DNA of 51,124 nucleotides. It comes from Lachnospiraceae bacterium AC3007 (GTDB lineage Bacteria; Bacillota; Clostridia; Lachnospirales; Lachnospiraceae). Positions 24,503-32,683 of this stretch are shown here, piece after piece. The notes under the pieces are model-generated. The model made no database searches. It was given only the letters and a program-made list of their open reading frames with translations, and was not told the origin of the DNA. Every line of letters begins with the position of its first letter. Position 1 is the stretch's first letter. A program made the translations under genes and the position numbers. The stretch lies in assembly GCA_000621405.1 (NCBI GenBank), contig JHYK01000019.1:1-51124 (forward strand), written 5' to 3'.

Positions 24503-24739
24503 ATGGGTATCAACAAAAACGAACTGACAGCTGAGCAGATCAGAAAAGCTATGGAATGCAAAGACGCGGCTGAGCTTATGGAGTTTGCAAAAAACGAAGG
24601 CTTTGACATCACACTGGAAGAGGCGGAAGGCTATCTTGATGAGCTGTCCGACATTGAGCTTGACAAGGAAAATCTGGACAAGGTTGCCGGAGGAGGATGC
24701 TACCCTGACTGCGAAAAAGATTATTGTTTTGAGAATTAA
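24503..24739 (+). CDS. Nif11-leader RiPP precursor 3
   Basis: This is a 78-residue precursor. The start is the ATG at 24503, after AAAAAGGGGGAAA. The same frame stays open upstream into gene 2 but encodes nothing there. The leader ends DKVAGG at 63-64. The core GCYPDCEKDYCFEN (14 residues) has three Cys, two of them in the spacing C-x2-D (CYPD and CEKD). Radical SAM/SPASM enzymes of the ranthipeptide type join Cys sulfur to side-chain carbons of nearby acidic residues, so this core is a good candidate for Cys-Asp/Glu thioethers (inference). The radical SAM gene begins 15 bases after its stop. Confidence 0.88.
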   Translation: MGINKNELTAEQIRKAMECKDAAELMEFAKNEGFDITLEEAEGYLDELSDIELDKENLDKVAGGGCYPDCEKDYCFEN

Positions 24740-24754
24740 AGAGAACGGCTACAG

Positions 24755-26287
24755 ATGAGAACCAGTTCATATGAGATCATAGTTCCCCTCACAGGAAGCG
24801 ATAAAAAAGAGATACAGGGGAAAAAGCTCCTGATGAACGGTCTTTACGGCGCCATGGATGTTGTAGATGATGAAACCGCGGCTGCACTTGAAAAGAATGA
24901 GCCGGATGACCTTCCGGCAGATGTCCGTGAAAGACTGGCGTCAAGGGGTCATATCACACGAAGGAGCGTGGAGGGGGAGCTTAAGGACGTGGAGCTTCTC
25001 GGGAGGATACATGCCCGGACGGAGGCCCGGGTGTCTGTAGGTCCGGTGATACTTCCCACCTATGACTGCAATTTCCGCTGTCCCTACTGCTTTGAAAGCC
25101 ACAGACTTTCAAGGGGTGAGGAATGGCTTAAAGCCGGCATGAAGCCCGAGATGGTGGATGCTGTCTTTTCTGCGCTTAAAAAGCAGAGAGAAAAGGGACG
25201 GGTCATAAAATCCTGCTCTCTTTACGGTGGAGAGCCTTTTTTGAAGGAAAACAAAGAGACGGTGCGAAACATCTGTGAGCATGCCAAAGAGATGGGACTG
25301 ACCATGAGTGCCATCACAAACGGTTATGACCTGGATCATTACATCGATCTTTTGAAGGAATATGATTTCCAAAAACTCCAGATCACAGTGGACGGAGTGG
25401 GGAGCATAAATGACAGTCGGCGCCTTCACCGCGACGGCGTGCCCACCTACGAAAAGATCATGTCAAACATCGTCCTTGCTTTGGAAAACGGTCTTTCCAT
25501 AAGCCTCCGGGTAAATGTAAACGCCGGAAACATAGGCGGGATCAGGGAACTGATCGAGGACATAGAAAAGCGCGGTCTGAATGATCACGAAAAATTCAGC
25601 TACTATTTCAAGGCCGTCTCCGAGGATGAATCCTCTCCGGACCATGTAACGGAAAGGATGGTCATGGATGAACTTTTGAGGACCGGCTTGCCCGTTATGG
25701 AAGCCATAAAAAAACAGAGCATGTACAGCATGCATCTTTCCGTGATAGAGGAGCTCCTGAAAAAAGAGTCCCTTCCCGGATATTCCACATCATACTGCGG
25801 CGCCGAAAAAGGAATGATATGCATGGCACCTGACGGAAAGCTCTATCCCTGCTGGGACATTGTGGGCATGGATGAGGACACGGTGGGACATACGGATATC
25901 GGGACCGGGAGCTTCGTTTATTATTTTAATAAGACTAAATGGAAACTGCGTACCTCGGACAGGATGGAGCCCTGCAGGACCTGCCCCTACATCTTTGTAT
26001 GCAGGGGAGGATGTGCTTCCGTGGCAAAAAAGGAGCACGGGAGCTATTTCAGGGAAGCCTGCTCAGAGAATCGCGAAAACTTCTGTTTTGTGGCATCCTG
26101 CGTTGCCGGAAGCAAATATGAGGAGACATGTGAGACGGAGCTGTCCCTGTCGCAGTTCGGCCCGCTTTCAAGACTTACCGAAGATGAACGAAAGAGGCTC
26201 ATGGAGGAAAAGGATCCCAATGAGATCTTTAAGCTTATTAAGGAATACGGTCTGTATAAGGAGGTAAAAAATGGCATCGATAAATAA
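24755..26287 (+). CDS. Radical SAM/SPASM maturase of Nif11-class peptides
   Basis: This 510-residue enzyme has an N-terminal region of about 100 residues that probably recognises the leader. The radical SAM domain starts at the CNFRCPYC motif (C105, C109, C112), which binds the 4Fe-4S cluster that cleaves S-adenosylmethionine. SYGGEP-like YGGEPF follows near residue 158. The C-terminal SPASM domain has Cys at 348, 356, 366, 407, 410, 416, 420 and 436 for auxiliary clusters. Such enzymes install thioether or carbon-carbon links in ribosomal peptides. Three precursor genes lie directly upstream and a fourth overlaps its 3' end by 17 bases, with that gene's AAGGAGG lying inside this coding region. 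Acting on four different cores would require substrate tolerance. The exact bond made cannot be read from sequence. Confidence 0.93.
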   Translation: MRTSSYEIIVPLTGSDKKEIQGKKLLMNGLYGAMDVVDDETAAALEKNEPDDLPADVRERLASRGHITRRSVEGELKDVELLGRIHARTEARVSVGPVILPTYDCNFRCPYCFESHRLSRGEEWLKAGMKPEMVDAVFSALKKQREKGRVIKSCSLYGGEPFLKENKETVRNICEHAKEMGLTMSAITNGYDLDHYIDLLKEYDFQKLQITVDGVGSINDSRRLHRDGVPTYEKIMSNIVLALENGLSISLRVNVNAGNIGGIRELIEDIEKRGLNDHEKFSYYFKAVSEDESSPDHVTERMVMDELLRTGLPVMEAIKKQSMYSMHLSVIEELLKKESLPGYSTSYCGAEKGMICMAPDGKLYPCWDIVGMDEDTVGHTDIGTGSFVYYFNKTKWKLRTSDRMEPCRTCPYIFVCRGGCASVAKKEHGSYFREACSENRENFCFVASCVAGSKYEETCETELSLSQFGPLSRLTEDERKRLMEEKDPNEIFKLIKEYGLYKEVKNGIDK

Positions 26288-26522
26288 AAACGAACTTAAA
26301 CTTGAGGTGATACAAAAGGCCATGAAGTGCAAAACAGCCGATGAGCTCCTCGATCTTGCGAAGGCAGAAGGCTACGAGATGACAGCTGAAGAGGCTGAAG
26401 GATATCTTGAGGAACTTGAAGATTTTGAACTTGATGAGGAGAGCCTAAAAGCAACTGCGGGCGGAGGCAATAAGTGTTATGTGGAAGACGGCTGCGTACA
26501 AAAATGCGACACCCCCACGTAA
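26271..26522 (+). CDS. Nif11-leader RiPP precursor 4
   Basis: This is an 83-residue precursor with a more diverged leader (ASINKNELKLEVIQKAMKC..., ending ATAGG at 64-65). The core GNKCYVEDGCVQKCDTPT (18 residues) has three Cys. Its ATG overlaps the end of the radical SAM gene by 17 bases in another frame, with AAGGAGGTAAAA as ribosome binding site, so the two are probably translationally coupled. Divergence from the three upstream copies suggests an older gene kept alongside newer duplicates. It is followed 7 bases later by the small HlyD-like gene. Confidence 0.88.
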   Translation: MASINKNELKLEVIQKAMKCKTADELLDLAKAEGYEMTAEEAEGYLEELEDFELDEESLKATAGGGNKCYVEDGCVQKCDTPT

Positions 26523-26529
26523 AGATCAA

Positions 26530-27027
26530 ATGGAAAAAAAAGGCAAAAATGAGGCTGCGTCTTCTGTGCGCAGCCTCGATGAACTTGACAAGGTATTAAA
26601 GATCACCACCCCGGGGACATGGATGGTTCTCTTGGCGTGCTTTGCCCTGCTGGCGGGGGTCCTGGCCTGGGGGATGTTCGGAACCGTTTCGGAAGGGGTA
26701 TCTGCAAGCGGCATTGTAAAGGACGGGAAGCTCATCTGCATCCTAGACCCGGATGAGGTAAAGCTCATAGGTACGGGGGATACTGCAGTGACGGACGGGA
26801 AGACCATGACCGTTGAAAAGATCGCGGAAATCCCTGTATCAAGGGAAGAGGCGTTGGAGCTCCTCGGAAGCGAATATCTTGTAAGTGAAAACATGAACGG
26901 CGACTGGGCGTGGCCCGTGACTCTTGTACCTGCAGACGGCAGCGGTTTTTCCGACGGCACGGTCCTGAACTTTGAGATCATAACCGAGAAGATCCCGCCA
27001 CTGTCCATGATCTGGAAAGATATCTGA
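26530..27027 (+). CDS. Shortened NHLM-type HlyD family export adaptor
   Basis: This is a 165-residue membrane-anchored protein. A short cytoplasmic start (RSLDELDKVLKITTPGTW) leads into one membrane segment at about 31-52, then a beta-rich outer domain. The beginning and end resemble NHLM bacteriocin-system HlyD proteins, including the C-terminal stretch VLNFEIITEKIPPLSM, but the usual middle part (lipoyl half-domains and coiled-coil hairpin) is missing. Relatives are mostly much longer. It is flanked by a precursor gene and the C39 exporter (4-base gap), so it should be the exporter's accessory subunit. In a Gram-positive cell with no outer membrane the hairpin may be dispensable. No frameshift is seen, so it looks like a genuine compact form. 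Confidence 0.7.
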   Translation: MEKKGKNEAASSVRSLDELDKVLKITTPGTWMVLLACFALLAGVLAWGMFGTVSEGVSASGIVKDGKLICILDPDEVKLIGTGDTAVTDGKTMTVEKIAEIPVSREEALELLGSEYLVSENMNGDWAWPVTLVPADGSGFSDGTVLNFEIITEKIPPLSMIWKDI

Positions 27028-27031
27028 AAAT

Positions 27032-29185
27032 ATGAGTACGATCCTGAAAAAAAACAGGGTTCCGCAGGTGATGCAGATGGAGGCTACGGAATGCGGGGCC
27101 GCCTGTCTTTCAATGATACTTGCATTTTACGGCAGGTGGGAGCCCCTTGAAAAGCTCCGTGAGATCTGCGGGGTGAGCAGGGACGGATCCAATGCTTCCA
27201 GTATATTAAAAGCGGCGCGCTCCTTTGGCCTTGAAGGAAAGGGCCGTGCCATGCGGATCAGCGCCATACAGAAAAAAAGGCCTTTTCCCTGCATAGCCTT
27301 CTGGGATTATTCTCATTTTGTCGTTATCAGGGATATGGGAAAGAAAAGCGCCTTCATAAACGATCCCGCAGGCGGCGAGCTGAAGATCTCCATCGATGAT
27401 TTCAACAAACATTATTCAGGGGTCGTCCTGACATTTGAAAAGACAGATGAGTTTGAACCCGGCGGCAGAAGGCCCGAAGTACTGGGTTACGTGATAAAAC
27501 GCCTCAAAGGCCTCAGATCCTCGATCCTCTTTGTGATGCTGACATCGGCAGCAGTCTCTCTTGCACTTATTATGAATACGGGCATCAGCAGGGTATTCCT
27601 CGATGGCATATTGATGGAAGGGCATAAGGAGTGGCTCTTGATGATATGTGCCATCATGCTTTTGTTTGCCGGTGTCATCACAGTGGCATCCATGGTCAAT
27701 GCTGTCTATTTCCTGCGCATACAGGGGAAGGCCGCCATGCTTTCATCCTCCAGGTTTTTTGAGCATCTGCTGCATCTTCCCATGGGTTTTTTTGCCCAGC
27801 GTTCCATCGGCGATCTGCAGGTGAGGCAGAGCGAAAATGAAAATGTGGTCACAACCTTGCTTGGACAGTTTGCACCGGTCCTGATAGACTGCGTTACGCT
27901 TGTACTGTATCTTGTGATCATGCTGCGCTACTCTGTGATCCTCACCGTAGTGGGCGTTTTCACCGTTCTGATGAACGCCTTTGTATCCGCATATATCTCA
28001 AGGAAAAGGATAAATATATCAAGGGCCATGTTTGCCGATACCGGAAAGGCTTTCGGAGCCACGGTCAGCGGCATAGAGATGATAGAAACTATCAAGGCAT
28101 CCGGTGTTGAAAATGAATTTTTCAGCACCTGGGGTGGCTATCAGGCAGCCGTAAATGATGCGGATGTGCGCATGAAACACATAGATTCGTATCTTGGAAT
28201 GATCCCGGAGGCACTGACGCAGGCTGCGGGCATCGTGGTGCTTTGCCTGGGTATCCGTCTCATTGTGTCGGGACCAATGACCCCCGGTATGCTGCTGGCC
28301 TTCACCGGATTTCTGACGGCCTTTCTTAACCCCGTCATGGAGATCATCCGCCTGGGGCAGATGGTGCAGGAGGCCCGGACTCAGATGGAGCGGCTGGAGG
28401 ATGTGATGCTTTATCCCGCAGATACTCCGGATGAAAATATAATCGGTCCGCAGCAAAAAAACAAGCTTTCGGGACGGATCGATATGCGCAATGTGTCCTT
28501 TGGGTATTCGCCTCTTGAGCCTCCCTTCATAGAAGATTTTGAGCTTCATGTAGAGCCGGGACAGTGGGTGGCTCTCGTGGGGGAGAGCGGCTGCGGCAAA
28601 TCAACAATAGGAAGGCTGATAACCGGACTCTGCAGGCCCTGGTCCGGAAAGATAGAATATGACGGCGCCTCCATTACGGATATCCCGAACAGAGTGCTGC
28701 GTACATCCCTTGCTGTCGTGGATCAGGATATTTCGGTCTTTGACGGTACAATAGCCGACAATGTGAGGCTCTGGGACGGATCGATAGAGGATTTTGAAGT
28801 GATACTTGCCTGCCGGGATGCGGAGATACACAGGGACATCATGGATCGCCCGGAGGGCTACGATGATGCGATCGAACCTCAGGGAAAGAACTTTTCCGGA
28901 GGGCAGCTCCAGCGTCTTGAGATAGCCAGGACTCTGGCACAGGATCCGTCCATCATCATCCTTGATGAGGCAACGAGTTCACTGGATGCCGAGACGGAGG
29001 CAGCCATCCTGAGAAATATCAGGGAGCGCGGTATCACCTGTATCATCGCTGCACACAGACTCAGCACGGTGAGAAACTGTGATGAGATCATAGTGATGGA
29101 AAAAGGCAGGATAAAAGAACGGGGAACACATGAGGAACTCATGGCGGCAGACGGCGCATATGCAAAGCTCATAAGGAGTGAATGA
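27032..29185 (+). CDS. C39-peptidase ABC exporter of the NHLM bacteriocin type
   Basis: This is a 717-residue inner-membrane half-transporter. The N-terminal C39 protease domain has Gln15, Cys21 (in TECGAACLS), His95 (YSHFVVI) and Asp111 (INDPAGG), so it should be active and cut leaders after Gly-Gly. The membrane domain (about 160-440) is followed by an ATPase domain with Walker A GESGCGKST (about 518-526), signature SGGQLQRLEIAR, Walker B IIILDEATSS and the H-loop AAHRLST. It matches the NHLM peptidase/ATP-binding exporter family. It would process and export the Nif11 peptides and possibly the Cys-free double-glycine peptide. The gene starts 4 bases after the HlyD-like gene and ends just before the second ABC gene. 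Confidence 0.95.
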   Translation: MSTILKKNRVPQVMQMEATECGAACLSMILAFYGRWEPLEKLREICGVSRDGSNASSILKAARSFGLEGKGRAMRISAIQKKRPFPCIAFWDYSHFVVIRDMGKKSAFINDPAGGELKISIDDFNKHYSGVVLTFEKTDEFEPGGRRPEVLGYVIKRLKGLRSSILFVMLTSAAVSLALIMNTGISRVFLDGILMEGHKEWLLMICAIMLLFAGVITVASMVNAVYFLRIQGKAAMLSSSRFFEHLLHLPMGFFAQRSIGDLQVRQSENENVVTTLLGQFAPVLIDCVTLVLYLVIMLRYSVILTVVGVFTVLMNAFVSAYISRKRINISRAMFADTGKAFGATVSGIEMIETIKASGVENEFFSTWGGYQAAVNDADVRMKHIDSYLGMIPEALTQAAGIVVLCLGIRLIVSGPMTPGMLLAFTGFLTAFLNPVMEIIRLGQMVQEARTQMERLEDVMLYPADTPDENIIGPQQKNKLSGRIDMRNVSFGYSPLEPPFIEDFELHVEPGQWVALVGESGCGKSTIGRLITGLCRPWSGKIEYDGASITDIPNRVLRTSLAVVDQDISVFDGTIADNVRLWDGSIEDFEVILACRDAEIHRDIMDRPEGYDDAIEPQGKNFSGGQLQRLEIARTLAQDPSIIILDEATSSLDAETEAAILRNIRERGITCIIAAHRLSTVRNCDEIIVMEKGRIKERGTHEELMAADGAYAKLIRSE

Positions 29186-29186
29186 T

Positions 29187-31379
29187 TTGGAAAACAGGGA
29201 TTTTTTTGAATCACAGATCGATATACGAAGCCGTCTTGATGAAAAGCTAAAAAGTCAGGCCTTTGAAAAGCTTGCCGCAGGCATAGGAGCGGCAGGTTCC
29301 TTCAGCGCGGGATTCGATGAGAGCGGGGAGCTTGCAGACCGGGCAGTCGGGCTTTGCTTAAAGTATTACGGATATACGGCCGGAAAGGTTCCGGAGAGTG
29401 TCCTGGGGATGGAGGAAAGGCTTGAGTATCTGTGCCGCCCCTTTGCCGTCATGCACAGGACCGTGAGCCTGAAGGATAACTGGGACAAAAAGACCTTCGG
29501 GCCGATGCTTGGAAAGCTCAAAAACGGGGGATATGCCGCTCTTATCCCGTCAGGTCTCGGAGGTTATTATTATACTGATCCGTCGGACGGAATAAAGAAA
29601 AAGATCACGAAAAAAAACAGGGAGCTTTTTGAAGAGGAGGCAGAGTTTTTTTACCGTTCCCTGCCTGCGGGAAGGCTTGATAAAAAGGATCTGCTCCGCT
29701 TCATGGCTTGTTCCCTTGATGCGCTCGACTATATCCTTGTATTTTTTGCAGCCCTTGCGGGGGCCCTTACCGGGCTTTTGCCGCCCTGGGCCAACAAGCT
29801 GGGGTTTGGCCTTGTGGTGCCCTCGGGCGACAGCAGCCTCATCGCGCCCATAGCGGCGCTGCTTCTGGGAGTGATGGTTTCGACTCTTTTCATAAATGCC
29901 TGCCGCAGTCTTCTTATGGGCAGGATTTCCATCAAGATGGGCGTGTATGCCGAATCGGCGGTCTACGCCAGGATGATGAATATGCCTGTAGCCTTTTTCA
30001 GACACTACAATTCCGGTGATCTGGCGGTGAGGGTCAGTTCCATTCGCGAGCTGGCCGAGCTTTTGACGCTTGCTTTTGCGGGTTCGGGGCTGACCTGCTT
30101 TTTGTCTCTGATATATCTGTTCCAGATCGCCGGGTTTGCCGGAATCCTTGTGGTCCCGGTCTTTCTGACGGTGTTTGCACAGATGCTTTTTACCGTCATA
30201 GCTTTTGCCGTCACCTTTCGTTATGAAAAGGCAAAGACGGAGGCCAATGCCAGGCTTTCAGGAACAGTGACCTCAATGCTTTCCGGGATACAGAAGATCA
30301 AGCTTGCGGGAGCGGAAAACCGCGCCTTTGCAAAATGGGCTTCAAAATATTCTGACTATTCCCGGCCTGCCTACGATCGTCCCGCATTGCTTCAGGCGCT
30401 TCCCTCGATCATCACTGTGACCGGTATACTGGGTACGGTATTGATCTTCATCCTTGGTACAAAAAGCGGTATCGGCTATGATGACTACATGGCCTTCAAT
30501 GTGGCCTACGGCCAGATGAGCGCCGCTATCCTTGCATCAGCGGCGATAGTGCAGAACATCATGCGTATCGGACCTTTGCTCGATCTGGTGGCACCTTTGC
30601 TCTCCGAAGCTCCGGAGGATTCCTCCGACCTGCCCATCGTCGAAACACTCAGGGGATCCGTGGAACTTGCAGATGTCTCCTTCCGCTACAATGAAAACAG
30701 CCCGTACGTGCTGAAGGACATTTCCTTCAGGGTCCGTCCAGGCGAGTATGTGGCCATAACCGGGCATTCCGGGTGCGGGAAATCAACTCTTGTCAGGCTT
30801 CTTCTGGGATTTGAAAAGCCGGAAAAGGGCAGCATCTTTTTTGATTCAAACAGTATCTCATCCGTTGATGTGAGATCCGTCAGACGCCATATAGGTACGG
30901 TGATGCAGAACAGCAGGCTGTTTGTGGGAAATATCCTTTATAACATAATCATATCTTCTCCGCTGTCAACCCTTGACGATGCCTGGGAGGCCGCAGAGCT
31001 GGCGGGCATCGCGGAGGACATCAGGCAGATGCCCATGGGAATGAAGACCCTCATCTCCGAGGGAGGCAGCGGACTGTCCGGAGGACAGCGCCAGCGTCTC
31101 ATGATAGCCCGTGCCATCTGCAAGAAGCCGAAGATCCTCATATTTGACGAGGCTACAAGCGCCCTTGACAATATCACCCAGAAGCATGTGTCGGATTCCC
31201 TCGATGCCCTGAAATGCACCAGGATAGTGGTGGCTCACAGGCTTTCTACAATCAAAAACTGTGACAGGATAATCTGTCTTGACGGTGGCAGGATAGTAGA
31301 AGAAGGCACCTATGATGAGCTGATGGAAAAGAAGGGATTCTTTGCGGAGATGGTCTCAAAGCAGCAGCTTGACAAATAG
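29187..31379 (+). CDS. Second NHLM-type ABC transporter protein, no peptidase
   Basis: This 730-residue protein has an N-terminal region of about 165 residues without C39 catalytic residues, then membrane segments, and a C-terminal ATPase with Walker A GHSGCGKST, signature LSGGQRQRL, Walker B ILIFDEATSA and VAHRLST. It fits the second ABC protein of NHLM systems and probably forms a heterodimer with the C39 exporter. The start chosen is TTG 29187, because AGGAG (29174-29178) lies 8 bases before it; the in-frame GTG at 29178 overlaps that site. It is the last gene of the peptide operon. No immunity gene follows, so self-protection, if needed, may come from export. Confidence 0.9.
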   Translation: MENRDFFESQIDIRSRLDEKLKSQAFEKLAAGIGAAGSFSAGFDESGELADRAVGLCLKYYGYTAGKVPESVLGMEERLEYLCRPFAVMHRTVSLKDNWDKKTFGPMLGKLKNGGYAALIPSGLGGYYYTDPSDGIKKKITKKNRELFEEEAEFFYRSLPAGRLDKKDLLRFMACSLDALDYILVFFAALAGALTGLLPPWANKLGFGLVVPSGDSSLIAPIAALLLGVMVSTLFINACRSLLMGRISIKMGVYAESAVYARMMNMPVAFFRHYNSGDLAVRVSSIRELAELLTLAFAGSGLTCFLSLIYLFQIAGFAGILVVPVFLTVFAQMLFTVIAFAVTFRYEKAKTEANARLSGTVTSMLSGIQKIKLAGAENRAFAKWASKYSDYSRPAYDRPALLQALPSIITVTGILGTVLIFILGTKSGIGYDDYMAFNVAYGQMSAAILASAAIVQNIMRIGPLLDLVAPLLSEAPEDSSDLPIVETLRGSVELADVSFRYNENSPYVLKDISFRVRPGEYVAITGHSGCGKSTLVRLLLGFEKPEKGSIFFDSNSISSVDVRSVRRHIGTVMQNSRLFVGNILYNIIISSPLSTLDDAWEAAELAGIAEDIRQMPMGMKTLISEGGSGLSGGQRQRLMIARAICKKPKILIFDEATSALDNITQKHVSDSLDALKCTRIVVAHRLSTIKNCDRIICLDGGRIVEEGTYDELMEKKGFFAEMVSKQQLDK

Positions 31380-31432
31380 AGTGTTATGACGTCTGTCAAT
31401 CCGGCAGAAACTATACATCTTCCGGTGTAGTA

Positions 31433-31441
31433 TGGTATAAT
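31433..31441 (+). promoter_or_regulatory. Extended -10 promoter very close to the aminotransferase start
   Basis: TGG followed by TATAAT (31436-31441) forms an extended -10 box. Transcription would start about 31448, right at the ATG at 31450, so the mRNA would have almost no leader. No good -35 box is seen, and no ribosome binding site precedes the ATG. Confidence 0.55.
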
Positions 31442-31449
31442 CCCTATCT

Positions 31450-32565
31450 ATGAAAACAGAAGATAAAAGACAACCTGTGCTCGTAACACGTCCGTCAATG
31501 CCGGAGCTTGACGAGTATGTGAATGAGCTTAAGGATATATGGGATGCCAGATGGCTTACAAACTTCGGAGCCAAGCATGAGGCGTTCAGGAAAGCACTTA
31601 TTTCCCGTCTCGGCTCTGAGAGAGTCGAACTCTTAGTGAACGGCCACATGGCTTTAGAGCTTGGTCTAAAGGCGCTGGGCCTTGAGAGCGGCGAAGTCAT
31701 CACGACACCCTTCACTTTTGTGTCAACGACCCATGCGATAGTTCGTAACGGGCTTACGCCTGTATTCTGCGATATCTCGCCCGACGATTATACGATGGAC
31801 GTATCGAAGATCGAGGATCTTATCACCGACAGGACAGTCGCGATACTTCCCGTGCATGTATACGGTAATATCTGTGAAATAGAAGCGATACAGGATATCG
31901 CTGACCGCCACGGACTGAAAGTGCTCTATGATGCGGCTCATGCATTCGGCGAGAGATATAAGGGAGTCGGGATAGCAAATTTCGGAGATATCAGCATCTT
32001 TTCTTTCCATGCCACCAAGGTCTTCAACTCCATAGAAGGTGGCGCCGCTGTCTGCAGGGACGGGGCCGTATCGGAAAAGCTCAGGCTTCTGAGCGACTTC
32101 GGGATAAGCACGGAGACGGATATCGACGAGACAGGCGCAAATGCTAAGATGAATGAATTCTGCGCTGCGATGGGGCTTTGCAACTTGAGGCACCTCGATC
32201 GCGAGATCGAAAAGAGACGGCAGGTGACATGCGCCTACAGAGAAAGGCTTGAAGGTGTAAAGGGCATAAAACTGAATCCCCTTCAGGATGATGTAGAGAG
32301 CAATCACGCTTATTTCCCGATCGTCGTGGAGGATGAATACGGGATGAGTCGGGATGAGCTGTCCGACGCATTGAATGAAGAGGGGATATTTGCAAGAAAG
32401 TATTTCTATCCGCTGACAAGTGACTGCGGATGCTATAAAGGCAGGTTCGACCCTGCCGCTACTCCTGTGGCGCTCGACATCAGTAAAAGAGTGCTGACTC
32501 TCCCGCTCTACGCGTCTCTGGATGAGGAGACGGTGGAGAGGATCTGTAAAGTTATCCTTAAGTGA
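31450..32565 (+). CDS. DegT/DnrJ/EryC1/StrS family aminotransferase
   Basis: This 371-residue PLP enzyme belongs to the family that usually transfers an amino group to nucleotide-linked keto-sugars. The PLP Lys is K190 in SFHATKVFNSIEGG, and Asp161 (YDAAHAFG) should hold the pyridine nitrogen. The substrate cannot be told from the sequence, and no other sugar-nucleotide genes lie beside it. A promoter ends only 8 bases before the ATG and no ribosome binding site is visible, which suggests a leaderless message. It directly follows the peptide operon but has its own promoter, so membership in that locus is doubtful. A REP-like element follows its stop codon immediately. Confidence 0.9.
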   Translation: MKTEDKRQPVLVTRPSMPELDEYVNELKDIWDARWLTNFGAKHEAFRKALISRLGSERVELLVNGHMALELGLKALGLESGEVITTPFTFVSTTHAIVRNGLTPVFCDISPDDYTMDVSKIEDLITDRTVAILPVHVYGNICEIEAIQDIADRHGLKVLYDAAHAFGERYKGVGIANFGDISIFSFHATKVFNSIEGGAAVCRDGAVSEKLRLLSDFGISTETDIDETGANAKMNEFCAAMGLCNLRHLDREIEKRRQVTCAYRERLEGVKGIKLNPLQDDVESNHAYFPIVVEDEYGMSRDELSDALNEEGIFARKYFYPLTSDCGCYKGRFDPAATPVALDISKRVLTLPLYASLDEETVERICKVILK

Positions 32566-32595
32566 CAAGACAAAAGAACCGTCCCCCTGTCTTAC
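32566..32595 (+). repeat. REP-like element, copy 1 (partial)
   Basis: A 28-base stretch here is identical to 41456-41483; it includes GAACCGTCCCCCTGTCTT and has the inverted ends AAGACA / TGTCTT. It begins directly after the stop codon of the aminotransferase gene. Similar GGGGGACGG-containing repeats are common in clostridial intergenic DNA and are often linked to REP-type Y1 transposases; none is encoded here. Confidence 0.7.
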
Positions 32596-32683
32596 CATTG
32601 CATGATCTTTAATGAAATGCTATCATATATTTTCGCCCGTCATTTTAGACGGGGAATTTATGATGCATAAAAGGAGAAGGGAT

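Noticed and set aside
23945-24739. CRISPR-like repeated units
   Set aside because: The repeats of about 280 bases are tandem coding copies of the Nif11 leader with ribosome binding sites, not short repeats with spacers.
29178-29186. GTG start for the second ABC gene
   Set aside because: It overlaps the AGGAG ribosome binding site; TTG at 29187 has correct spacing.
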